Both the position numbers and the translations under genes were made by a program. 8,375 nucleotides of DNA, from assembly GCA_946409855.1 (NCBI GenBank), contig CAMJXZ010000138.1, positions 1-8,375 on the forward strand, read 5' to 3'. Shown in pieces: positions 1 to 5,974 of this stretch (within the stretch, counting starts at the first letter, position 1; every line of letters starts with the position of its first letter). A model generated the notes under the pieces. The model saw only the letters and a program-made list of their open reading frames with translations, searched no databases and was not told where the DNA came from. This DNA comes from an uncultured Clostridia bacterium. GTDB lineage: Bacteria > Bacillota > Clostridia > Christensenellales > Aristaeellaceae.

Positions 1-591
1 GGTTCCTTCCCCTTCGATGGCATACTCTTCCTCGGAGAAAGTAAAGTAGAATTCCCTTCCGGCTTCGCCGTCCCGGCAGGTAATGCCGTCCCACAGGCTG
101 TGCACGTTGCCGGGGCCCGTGATAAAGCCGATGTGCACTTCCACTTCGCAGTCCGTCAGGTCCGTACCGGAAACCTTCACGGAGAAGGTAATGAGTTCAT
201 GATCCGGACCGGTCATGCGGATGCTGATTTCATCTTCGCCCGCCGTCACGTCCGGCGCAAGGGCGGCCCAGTCACTTTCAAATACGCCGCTTTCCAGCAG
301 GTTGGTTTCAAAGCGCACCCCGGTCTCCGTCGCCCATGCTTTCAGGAAGGCATCCCCGTCGCAGGCTGCATCCAGAAGGATTTCGTCCTTTTCCCGGCGC
401 AGGGTGCAGGTCACCGTGCCGTACCTGGCGGCGATGTCCGCCAGTTCTCCCTCTCCTTCCGCGGAGACGGTCAGGGTAAACGTCCGGCCGGCCATCAGGC
501 GGGTCAGCAGGTCAAACACCGGGCTTTCCGCCCCGGCGGTCATGGGGATCATAAGCAGCAGAGCCAGCAGCAGGGCAGTCTTTTTTTTCAT
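1..591 (-). CDS. Secreted protein of unknown function, C-terminus outside window
   Basis: An open frame of 197 codons runs from an ATG at 591-589 to the window edge with no stop, so the 3' end is missing. The start is fixed by AGGAG at 605-601, nine bases upstream. The protein opens with a clear Sec signal peptide: KKK at residues 2-4, a Leu-rich core, and a likely cut after A21 in TAGA|ES. The mature part is acidic, has no further membrane segment and alternates short polar and hydrophobic stretches, as in a beta-rich exported domain. I recognise no family or catalytic motif. It lies 76 bases after the CE1-like esterase with no visible promoter or terminator between, so it is probably the third gene of that exported-protein operon. 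An A8 run sits at codons 2-4 and an A7 run just before the ribosome binding site. Confidence 0.8.
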   Translation of the reverse strand, partial: MKKKTALLLALLLMIPMTAGAESPVFDLLTRLMAGRTFTLTVSAEGEGELADIAARYGTVTCTLRREKDEILLDAACDGDAFLKAWATETGVRFETNLLESGVFESDWAALAPDVTAGEDEISIRMTGPDHELITFSVKVSGTDLTDCEVEVHIGFITGPGNVHSLWDGITCRDGEAGREFYFTFSEEEYAIEGEGT

Positions 592-667
592 CACAGATTT
601 CTCCTTTTTTTCAGGCAGTACGGGCCGATTGAACACGGCTCCGCGCTGCGCATCAGACATCATTTGA

Positions 668-1624
668 TCAACGGAAGATGACTTCAAATGCGTTGTACAT
701 CATGAAGCGCCCGAAGGTGGAACTGTGCGGGAATTCGGTCAGGCAGAAATATAGATTGTTGGTTCCGGGATCGCGGCCATAGGAGAAATGATCCGTATCC
801 GCAATCATGCGGGCAATCATTTCCGTCATGGGGTAAGCGGAATCCTCAGTCCCGCCGCAGGCGGAATAAATGAATATTTCTTTTCCCCGGAGGGTTTCCA
901 TCACCCCGGACATGTACGCGAACTGGTCGTCCGCGGAAGCGTCAAACCCCAGCGCGGGACCTGAGAAAGGCAGAAACCACTGGGCGTAATCCGCCAGCTC
1001 GCCGATCATCCCCCAGGTAATCAGGCTGCCCCGGGAATAGCCGTTGAAGGCGCGGTGCGCGCGGGACGCGGCAAAACCCGCCTCATCGGCCGTTTCCGCA
1101 TAGGTGCTGTATGTGCTTTCGATCAGGGGCATGATGTCGTGAAGAAGCTCCCTGGGCCAGAGTTCCACCACTTCGCCGCTCTTTTTCCGGTAATCGTTGA
1201 AGTAGGAAGGGAAAACAAAGATGAACGGTTCGCAGACGCCCTGCGCAATCATGTTGTCCAGCGCGTTTTTGTAATAGGCGGACTGGATCAGGTCCTCGGC
1301 ATGGGCTTCCGCGCCATGGGTATAATAGATGATATTGTACTGCCTGGACGCATCATACCCGTACGGCAGATACACATACAGAATCTTCCGGATGGGGCTG
1401 GTTTCATAGACGGTGGCCTCATAGCGGATCTTGACCACCGTTCCGGGCTGATCGCTGGGCGCGTCGTAAAAGCTTTCATCATAGCGGCGGAATACGGTTT
1501 CCGCGCCGACCACGTCGGTCGTTACATACAGCGTGTCTTCCCTGGGAACACGTTCCTCCGCCAGGGCGGCACACAGGCCAGCCAGGCAGATAAGCGCCGT
1601 CAGCAGCGCCAGAACCTTCTTCAT
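668..1624 (-). CDS. Secreted CE1-type (esterase D / feruloyl esterase-like) alpha/beta hydrolase
   Basis: A 318-residue exported serine esterase, likely cutting ester decorations such as acetyl or feruloyl groups on plant polysaccharide; the substrate is not provable from sequence. The signal peptide is residues 1-22, with a likely cut at ALA|EE. The fold follows: strand and oxyanion region ILYVYLPYGYD (81-91) and IIYYTHG (98-104), a typical esterase D segment around FVFPSYFNDYR (136-146), nucleophile elbow G-Y-S-R-G with S197, probable acid E260 or D261 in GGTED, and probable catalytic H300 in FPHSSTFGRF before the last helix. An in-frame ATG at 1675, overlapping the upstream stop as TAATG, would add 17 basic residues. 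I prefer 1624 because AGGAGG lies six bases upstream and the signal peptide begins there. It is 50 bases downstream of the CE15 gene, so co-transcription is likely. Confidence 0.85.
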   Translation of the reverse strand: MKKVLALLTALICLAGLCAALAEERVPREDTLYVTTDVVGAETVFRRYDESFYDAPSDQPGTVVKIRYEATVYETSPIRKILYVYLPYGYDASRQYNIIYYTHGAEAHAEDLIQSAYYKNALDNMIAQGVCEPFIFVFPSYFNDYRKKSGEVVELWPRELLHDIMPLIESTYSTYAETADEAGFAASRAHRAFNGYSRGSLITWGMIGELADYAQWFLPFSGPALGFDASADDQFAYMSGVMETLRGKEIFIYSACGGTEDSAYPMTEMIARMIADTDHFSYGRDPGTNNLYFCLTEFPHSSTFGRFMMYNAFEVIFR

Positions 1625-1629
1625 ACGGA

Positions 1630-1644
1630 TCCTCCTTTTCGCTT
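1630..1644 (-). repeat. 15-base leader/RBS element, copy upstream of the CE1 gene
   Basis: The minus strand reads AAGCGAAAAGGAGGA here and carries the ribosome binding site of the CE1-like esterase. The identical 15-mer occurs at 2904-2890 before the CE15 gene. Similarity continues weakly upstream (CCGG-AC and GAAAGCG in both leaders), which suggests a copied leader or a shared post-transcriptional element rather than only a common Shine-Dalgarno core. Confidence 0.6.
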
Positions 1645-1674
1645 TCGTCAGTCCCGGCATACAACCCCGGACCA

Positions 1675-2880
1675 TTATTTCAGATATTCATCCATATAGT
1701 CGAAATAGTTGGACCAATCCTCCGGCGTAACGCCGTGGCTGCCCGAACGCATGTGGTAGCCCATGCTTTCCGTGAACACCCGTTCGCCCACGCCGGGCTG
1801 CTCCGCGATTTCTCCCTCGATGACGCCGAGCCCGTACACGCGGAAAGCGTCCCGGCTGAGCAGCAGCGCGTTCCAGGTGCCCTGGGAATCGTTGGACGTA
1901 TCCACCTCGGCGCTGCTGATATACACCTTGCGCGGCGCGACACAGGCCAGCAGTTCATGCTGATCCACCGGCAGCTCGTCGATCCGGTCGTTGAAAGTCT
2001 TGCAGGTGCTGTTCATCCACCAGCGGAAATTGGCATTCAGGTCGCCAAGCTGCTCCTTCGTGCAGCTGCGGGTCATCGCCGCGCCGCAGGTCCCGCTGAC
2101 GTTGGGGATCACCAGCGCGATCCGCTCGTCATTGGCGCCCATCCACAGGGCAGCTTTGCCCAGGCGCGAGGTGCCGGTCACCGCCAGACGGCTTGCGTCC
2201 ACCTGCGGATCGGTCACCAGATAGTCAGCCATCCGCTCCAGGCCGAACGCCCACGCTGTCAGCCCGTTCACGCTGCCCTTTTCAAACAGGGATATCAGGC
2301 GTTTGGCGTAGGTCCGCACATTGTCCGGAGAAAAATCGTTGCACGAGGCGATGGCATACCCGTATCCGCGGCGCACGGCTTCCGCGATGGTGCCGTCGTC
2401 CCGCTCGCCCCGCGTGCCTTCCTTGATATTGGGATACCTGTTCATGGAATAAGAAGGCAGGATCTCCGGGTCAGCCAGGGCGGTGTGCACATCCCCGGAC
2501 AGGCTGAAGATGACCGGCACCGGCTGTTCCGCTTTGGGCAGGATCAGCAGCATCAGGGCGTCGCAGGTTCCAAGCTCCGTCGTCACGGTGATCCGGACCT
2601 GCCGCCGGATGGCGGTGCCGCCCAGCGTTTCACCTTCTTCCAGGATCTCAAAGGCGGTTTCAAAGCCCTTGGCCGGGATCGGGCCGTACATGTAAGTGCC
2701 GAAAAGTTCCAGCAGTTCCGTCCGGCGGGCAGCCATCTTTTCCGGTGAATCCACCGGAGTACCGTCCTCCAAACGCATCAGTTCGGGAAGATTGACATAC
2801 TCCCTTCCGCCGATCGTTTCCGCGTTCGCCGCCAGGGACAGCGTCAGCAGGGCAATCAGCAGCACGCACCATTTTTTCAT
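1675..2880 (-). CDS. Secreted glucuronoyl esterase, CE15 family (4-O-methyl-glucuronoyl methylesterase-like)
   Basis: A 401-residue exported alpha/beta hydrolase. CE15 enzymes cut the ester between the (4-O-methyl-)glucuronic acid branches of xylan and lignin alcohols. The signal peptide is residues 1-20 (cut at ANA|ET). Family marks are the N-terminal FGTYMYGPIP (60-69), YGYAIASCNDFSPD (173-186), nucleophile elbow G-T-S-R-L-G-K with S238 and the conserved R239, the Trp pair W287-W288 in NANFRWWMN, LPVDQHELLACVAPRKVYIS (303-322), and the C-terminal YHMRSGSHGVTPEDW with likely catalytic H382. The fungal-type Glu just after the elbow is replaced (NVSG at 260-263), so the acid is probably E325 or D327 in SAEVD, as in some bacterial members. 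The start at 2880 is set by the signal peptide and AGGAGG ten bases upstream; in-frame extension to 2985 runs through the predicted promoter. It is followed at 50 bases by a CE1-like esterase. Confidence 0.9.
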   Translation of the reverse strand: MKKWCVLLIALLTLSLAANAETIGGREYVNLPELMRLEDGTPVDSPEKMAARRTELLELFGTYMYGPIPAKGFETAFEILEEGETLGGTAIRRQVRITVTTELGTCDALMLLILPKAEQPVPVIFSLSGDVHTALADPEILPSYSMNRYPNIKEGTRGERDDGTIAEAVRRGYGYAIASCNDFSPDNVRTYAKRLISLFEKGSVNGLTAWAFGLERMADYLVTDPQVDASRLAVTGTSRLGKAALWMGANDERIALVIPNVSGTCGAAMTRSCTKEQLGDLNANFRWWMNSTCKTFNDRIDELPVDQHELLACVAPRKVYISSAEVDTSNDSQGTWNALLLSRDAFRVYGLGVIEGEIAEQPGVGERVFTESMGYHMRSGSHGVTPEDWSNYFDYMDEYLK

Positions 2881-2889
2881 TCCGGCATT

Positions 2890-2918
2890 TCCTCCTTTTC
2901 GCTTCCTCTTTTCGCTTT
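2890..2918 (-). repeat. Tandem purine-rich repeat at the CE15 ribosome binding site
   Basis: On the minus strand AAGCGAAAAGAGG (2917-2905) is followed directly by AAGCGAAAAGGAGG (2904-2891), two near-identical units giving two Shine-Dalgarno-like cores. The nearer AGGAGG is ten bases from the CE15 start. The nearer unit, one base longer, is the same 15-mer found before the CE1 gene at 1644-1630. Confidence 0.65.
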
Positions 2919-2924
2919 CTGTTC

Positions 2925-2944
2925 CGGGGCTTCTCCCGGCCCCG
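2925..2944 (-). other. Small GC-rich stem-loop in the CE15 leader
   Basis: CGGGGC (2944-2939) pairs with GCCCCG (2930-2925), a six-bp all-GC stem with an eight-base loop. It lies just after the inferred transcription start and upstream of the ribosome binding region. It has no U-run, so it is not a terminator; it could stabilise the 5' end of the mRNA or be incidental. Confidence 0.35.
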
Positions 2945-2956
2945 TCCTTCCATTGT

Positions 2957-2985
2957 ACTATACAAAAAGAAGCGGCATGCCGCAA
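2957..2985 (-). promoter_or_regulatory. Candidate sigma-A promoter for the CE15-CE1 operon
   Basis: TTGCGG (2985-2980) and TATAGT (2962-2957) are 17 bases apart. The -10 matches five of six consensus bases, the -35 three of six. Transcription would start near 2950, leaving a leader of about 70 bases before the CE15 start. This 148-base gap is the only sizeable space between the kinase and the esterases, and it is AT-richer than its surroundings here. The weak -35 would fit a promoter that needs an activator. Confidence 0.5.
2972..2983. promoter_or_regulatory. 12-bp perfect palindrome overlapping the CE15 promoter
   Basis: GCGGCATGCCGC is a perfect inverted repeat lying across the end of the -35 and the upstream half of the spacer of the predicted CE15 promoter. 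This is a common place for a repressor operator. No regulator in the window obviously matches it, since LytTR proteins bind direct repeats. Confidence 0.35.
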
Positions 2986-2994
2986 TGCATACCG

Positions 2995-3024
2995 CGTAAT
3001 CCAGTGTTTTCATATCGTAACTGG
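2995..3024 (-). promoter_or_regulatory. Possible LytTR regulator binding repeats
   Basis: CCAGTTACG (3024-3016) and TGGATTACG (3003-2995) share TTACG and start exactly 21 bases apart, ending nine bases before the predicted -35. LytTR regulators bind two roughly nine-base direct repeats separated by 12-13 bases. The first copy fits the general LytTR pattern around GTT fairly well; the second is weak. The regulator gene lies just upstream in the same direction. Confidence 0.3.
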
Positions 3025-3028
3025 CCGA

Positions 3029-4345
3029 TTATTCCCTGTGGTTCGTATCCAGCAGCAGGATATCCAGGAAGAACATCCTGCCCCGCTGTTCCGCCGTCAG
3101 CATGCCGTCGTATTTTTCCGCGATCCGGGTCATGCTCTTCATGCCGAAGCCGTGCCAGTCCGGGTCCTCCCTGGTCTGGGGCAGGCCGTCCACAAAATCG
3201 ATGCCTTCCTCGCACGGGTTTTCCATGTGAATGGTGTACATGTTGCCGTCCCGCGCGGCGGACAGGGAAATAAACCGTTCCGCGTCCTCCGGCAGGGCGG
3301 AGACCGCGTTGATGGCGTTGGTCAGGGCATTCTGGAACAGGGAATACAGATCCAGCTCCTCCACGAAGGAAAAGTCCGTCATGCCCAGGCTGCAGGTCAG
3401 CACGATGTTCCTTTGCTGGCAGATGCCGATTTTTTCCGCCAGCAGCACGTCCAGCACCTCGTTGCCCGAATTGGCGGGCCGTTCGTACGCGGCGATGGAA
3501 TGCTTGAGCCTGTCCAGCTGCTCCTGCGGAACGACGCCCCGGAAGGACTTGATCAGGTGCTTGAGGTCGTGGTATTTTTCATTGATGATCTGGGCGCTTT
3601 CCTTACTGGCCTCATACTGCACCCGCTGCTGGTGCACCAGCTCCCGCATGGTTTCCACATGGCTGGCCAGCCGGGCCTGCTCCATCACGCCGAACTGCAG
3701 CGCAAGAACCGTCACGTCGATCACGATCTGAAAGAACGCCTCGGCGATGATCGCCTGCCGGTTCCTTTCCGGGTTATCCTGGGTCAGGCGGGCCATCGCG
3801 ATGCACAAAACCAGCACGCCTACCGAAAAAACGGCCTTGATCTTGTTGTCAAAATTGGCCTCCCTGTTTTTCGCAAAGGGCCGCAGGGCGAAAAAGAGCA
3901 GCGCATAAACCGCGCCGTAGCAGATGAAATCCACCGCCAGGATGCCGTACTCCATGCGGGAAAACGCGTCGAAAGCCGGGATCTGCCGGCACAGGGTTTT
4001 GACGCTGCCCGCAATGTCCTGGGCAATATAACCGGTCGCGGCGGTAAACAGCACCGTCCAGATGCTCTCGCTGTAGCTGAACCAGATCACGCCGATCAGC
4101 AGCAGATAGACGATCAGCGGGATGGCGGCATGGCTCGCCATGGCCTGCGGCGATGTGCCGGGAACATAAATGCTGTTCCCCACCAGGGCCAGCAGCCCAA
4201 ACCCGGCCGCCGTCCCAAAGATCAGCCGGATCACGTAATGATTCCGTTTTTTCAGCGAATACGAAATCAGCAGCACGCCCAGCACGGACTGCAGCAGCAG
4301 CATGGCGCTCCGGGTCATTTTATACCATTCCGGCATATGATCCAT
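3029..4345 (-). CDS. AgrC-like sensor histidine kinase (GHKL, HATPase_c_5 type)
   Basis: A 438-residue membrane kinase that would phosphorylate the LytTR regulator encoded just before it. Residues 12-220 hold about six or seven hydrophobic segments (around 12-30, 38-60, 73-93, 95-115, 133-155, 168-188, 198-220) with no large extracellular domain, the AgrC layout. A helical linker (222-256) leads to the phospho-acceptor motif YHDLKH with H259. Then come GNEVLDVLLAEK (294-305), the N-box FQNALTNAINA with N339 and N343, and the G-box HGFGMKS (398-404). The ATG follows the regulator stop directly (TAAATG) with GGGGG-like sequence about 12 bases upstream, so translation is probably coupled; an ATG three codons later is a less likely start. 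Known AgrC proteins sense cyclic peptides, but no agrB or agrD is in the window, so the ligand is unknown. Confidence 0.88.
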   Translation of the reverse strand: MDHMPEWYKMTRSAMLLLQSVLGVLLISYSLKKRNHYVIRLIFGTAAGFGLLALVGNSIYVPGTSPQAMASHAAIPLIVYLLLIGVIWFSYSESIWTVLFTAATGYIAQDIAGSVKTLCRQIPAFDAFSRMEYGILAVDFICYGAVYALLFFALRPFAKNREANFDNKIKAVFSVGVLVLCIAMARLTQDNPERNRQAIIAEAFFQIVIDVTVLALQFGVMEQARLASHVETMRELVHQQRVQYEASKESAQIINEKYHDLKHLIKSFRGVVPQEQLDRLKHSIAAYERPANSGNEVLDVLLAEKIGICQQRNIVLTCSLGMTDFSFVEELDLYSLFQNALTNAINAVSALPEDAERFISLSAARDGNMYTIHMENPCEEGIDFVDGLPQTREDPDWHGFGMKSMTRIAEKYDGMLTAEQRGRMFFLDILLLDTNHRE

Positions 4346-5059
4346 TTATCTGCTGCCCCCTTTATACCTGGCCACGGCAGCCAGGAAATCCTTCCGCTTG
4401 GCTTTGCTGACGGCCAGTTCATCCTGCCCCACCGTCACGGTGTCGCCGTGGATCCCCCGGACGTATTTCAGGTTGACCAGGTAGCAGGCGTTGCAGCGCA
4501 CGAAATGGGCGTCCGTCAGTTTGTCTTCATAGCTCTTCAGGTTGCCCCACTGGCGGATCACTTCCCGGTCGGTATGGATCAGAATATCGTGATTCGCCAC
4601 TTCGATATAGGCAATCTCATCCGCGTTGATCCTGCGGATTTCCTCCTTTGTTCGCAGCTCCAGCGTCGCGGAGGTATTCTGGTGGGCCAGGATCCGGCAG
4701 ACCCGGTCCATCTTCGTCGAAAACTCCTCGTACCGGACAGGTTTCAGTACATAATCAAACGCCCCCACCGAATACCCCTCGATGGCGTACTGGGTCAGCA
4801 TGGTGATAAAAATGATCATTACCTTATTATCCATCATGCGGATGCGCTTCGCGGCGTCCATTCCCAGCATGTCCGGCACCTGAATGTCCATGAACAGAAT
4901 GTCCGCGTCGCACTTGTATTCCGTCAGAAAAGGGATGGAACGTTCATAATGCCTGAGCGTATATGCAAAATCCGGATGCGCGGAAGCATATTTTTCCAGC
5001 ATCCTGATCAGCCGTTTCGCCTGCTCCGCCTCGTCCTCCAGGATGACAATATTGATCAC
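4346..5059 (-). CDS. LytTR-family response regulator (AgrA/LytR-like)
   Basis: A 237-residue DNA-binding regulator. The receiver domain (1-120) has acidic residues E8-D9-E10, phospho-acceptor D58 in LFMDIQVPD, T86 in IIFIT and K106 in VLKP, so all key positions are intact. The LytTR domain (about 130-235) shows RINADEIAYIEVANHDILIHT-like strands around 143-163 and FVRCNACYLVNLKYV (186-200), which match the family signature. The start is GTG at 5059-5057, with GGAGGGAG at 5074-5067 as ribosome binding site. It heads a two-gene operon with the kinase. No good -10 is visible in the 131 bases before it, so expression may come by read-through from the secreted-protein gene past the hairpin at 5144-5170. 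Confidence 0.9.
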   Translation of the reverse strand: MINIVILEDEAEQAKRLIRMLEKYASAHPDFAYTLRHYERSIPFLTEYKCDADILFMDIQVPDMLGMDAAKRIRMMDNKVMIIFITMLTQYAIEGYSVGAFDYVLKPVRYEEFSTKMDRVCRILAHQNTSATLELRTKEEIRRINADEIAYIEVANHDILIHTDREVIRQWGNLKSYEDKLTDAHFVRCNACYLVNLKYVRGIHGDTVTVGQDELAVSKAKRKDFLAAVARYKGGSR

Positions 5060-5143
5060 GCCGTTTCTCCCTCCGGATGTGATTGATCGGCGCCGCTTCC
5101 GCTGAGGTGCTTTTCCGACAGCAGCCGGCGCCTTTTTGAAATG

Positions 5144-5170
5144 AAGCCTGCCCCAAAAAGGGGCAGGCTT
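5144..5170 (-). terminator. Strong hairpin after the 226-residue secreted protein gene
   Basis: AAGCCTGCCCC and GGGGCAGGCTT form a perfect 11-bp stem with a five-base loop, 20 bases after the stop at 5191. On the minus-strand transcript it is followed by CAUUUC rather than a clean U-run, so termination is probably partial; the stem may also protect the 3' end of the mRNA. The sequence after it on the plus strand is no better. Confidence 0.6.
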
Positions 5171-5190
5171 GTCATCGCGCTTTTCCGGGT

Positions 5191-5871
5191 TTATTCGGCT
5201 TTCACAAAGATGTAAGCGAAGGCGACGTCGCCGTCTTTCTTGACCATGTTGTCTTCGCTGTAGCAGACGATCAGCTGGCCGTCTTCGTTCATGCCCATGT
5301 ACTTCATGTTCTCGTCAGCGATCTCGTCGCTCTCGATGCCGGTGACCTCGCAGAAATAAAGGCTCTTGTCCTTCGCGCCGACCTTGCTCAGCTTGCCGAC
5401 ACCCTTGGAGATGTAGGTGCCGCCTTCGGTCCAGCCGGTCCACTCTTCGTCCTTGGTCCAGTCCCAGCCGTCCCACGGCAGCTTCAGCGTGGCGGCGTCT
5501 TCGGTGATGGAGGCGTCAAAAGCCAGGGTGGCTTCGATATCGTGCACGTGCGTGTGGATGTACGCGGCCTGGTCCACCATGACGCCCGCGTCGGAACCGG
5601 TAGCGCTGCCGTCCATCACGGCCTTGACGGTCATGGTCACGGCCTTTTCGGGCACCGCGATCAGGCCCTTGGCCTCGATGCCGTTTTCATCGGCGAAATC
5701 TTCGCCGACGTACGCGGCAGCCAGCACCCACTCGCCTTCCCAATCGGTGACGGGGCATTTCCGGTTGAAGGTCATGACCTTTTCAGGATCGGCCTCCAGG
5801 ATATTTTCGGCAAAAGCGATGCAGGAAATCATCATCACAGCGGCCAGGAGCACAGACAGGAACTTTTTCAT
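5191..5871 (-). CDS. Secreted protein of unknown function, probably highly expressed
   Basis: A complete 226-residue protein with signal peptide 1-21 (cut at AFA|EN). C17 in MMISC lacks a good lipobox, so it is probably secreted rather than a lipoprotein. The mature part is acidic and beta-rich. Notable parts are VTDWEGEWVLAA (41-52), reminiscent of the opening strand of lipocalin-like domains, a His cluster HTHVHD (106-111) that could bind metal, and a Trp-rich segment PWDGWDWTKDEEWTGW (132-147). I recognise no enzyme family; a lipocalin-like or ligand-binding beta-barrel is a guess. The start at 5871 has AGGAAG eight bases upstream. It has its own near-consensus promoter, a 5' stem-loop and a 3' hairpin, so it is likely a single-gene, abundant transcript with limited read-through into the two-component genes. 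Confidence 0.82.
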   Translation of the reverse strand: MKKFLSVLLAAVMMISCIAFAENILEADPEKVMTFNRKCPVTDWEGEWVLAAAYVGEDFADENGIEAKGLIAVPEKAVTMTVKAVMDGSATGSDAGVMVDQAAYIHTHVHDIEATLAFDASITEDAATLKLPWDGWDWTKDEEWTGWTEGGTYISKGVGKLSKVGAKDKSLYFCEVTGIESDEIADENMKYMGMNEDGQLIVCYSEDNMVKKDGDVAFAYIFVKAE

Positions 5872-5900
5872 CGTACAAACTTCCTTTCATATTTGATTTC

Positions 5901-5918
5901 AAGCCGATTTTTCAGCTT
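5901..5918 (-). other. 5' stem-loop in the leader of the secreted-protein gene
   Basis: AAGCUG and CGGCUU pair (one G-U) around an AAAAAU loop on the minus-strand RNA. The stem begins about 2-4 bases from the inferred transcription start near 5922-5920, the usual place for mRNA-stabilising 5' hairpins. The wobble pair would be a mismatch on the opposite strand, which fits minus-strand RNA. Confidence 0.4.
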
Positions 5919-5928
5919 ATCCAACCAG

Positions 5929-5957
5929 ATTATAGCACAAATCCACCGGATATGCAA
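5929..5957 (-). promoter_or_regulatory. Strong extended -10 promoter of the secreted-protein gene
   Basis: A perfect TATAAT (5934-5929) is preceded by TGC, making an extended -10, and by TTGCAT (5957-5952) at a 17-base spacer. Transcription should begin near 5922, giving a leader of about 50 bases. It lies in the 103-base gap after the SDR gene and is the best promoter in the window. Confidence 0.8.
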
Positions 5958-5974
5958 AGCAGCGCCGTAATTTT

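Noticed and set aside
100..681. Plus-strand open frames of 193 and 150 codons
   Set aside because: They overlap the minus-strand secreted protein, which has a clean signal peptide and ribosome binding site; the plus frames have neither.
1625..1675. Upstream ATG at 1675 for the CE1 gene, overlapping the CE15 stop (TAATG)
   Set aside because: It would place 17 basic residues before a well-formed signal peptide, while the ATG at 1624 has AGGAGG at ideal distance. Coupled initiation cannot be excluded.
1055..1699. Plus-strand open frame of 214 codons
   Set aside because: Antisense to the CE1-like gene; no family resemblance and no ribosome binding site.
1735..2748. Plus-strand open frame of 337 codons
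   Set aside because: Antisense shadow of the CE15 gene, with His/Arg/Gly-rich composition and no recognisable domain or start signal.
2660..3013. Minus-strand frame of 117 codons beginning in the CE15 promoter region
   Set aside because: It runs out of frame into the CE15 gene, starts upstream of the predicted transcription start, and is a low-complexity Arg/Lys-rich translation of the purine-rich leader.
2696..5086. Very long open frame (796 codons) on the plus strand
   Set aside because: It lies antisense to the kinase and regulator, whose motifs are intact, has no ribosome binding site or domain, and is rich in His, Gln and Arg as expected for the complement of GC-rich coding DNA.
5088..5132. 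Riboswitch in the leader before the response regulator
   Set aside because: There are only two short GC inverted repeats and none of the conserved core bases of a known riboswitch class that I can recognise.
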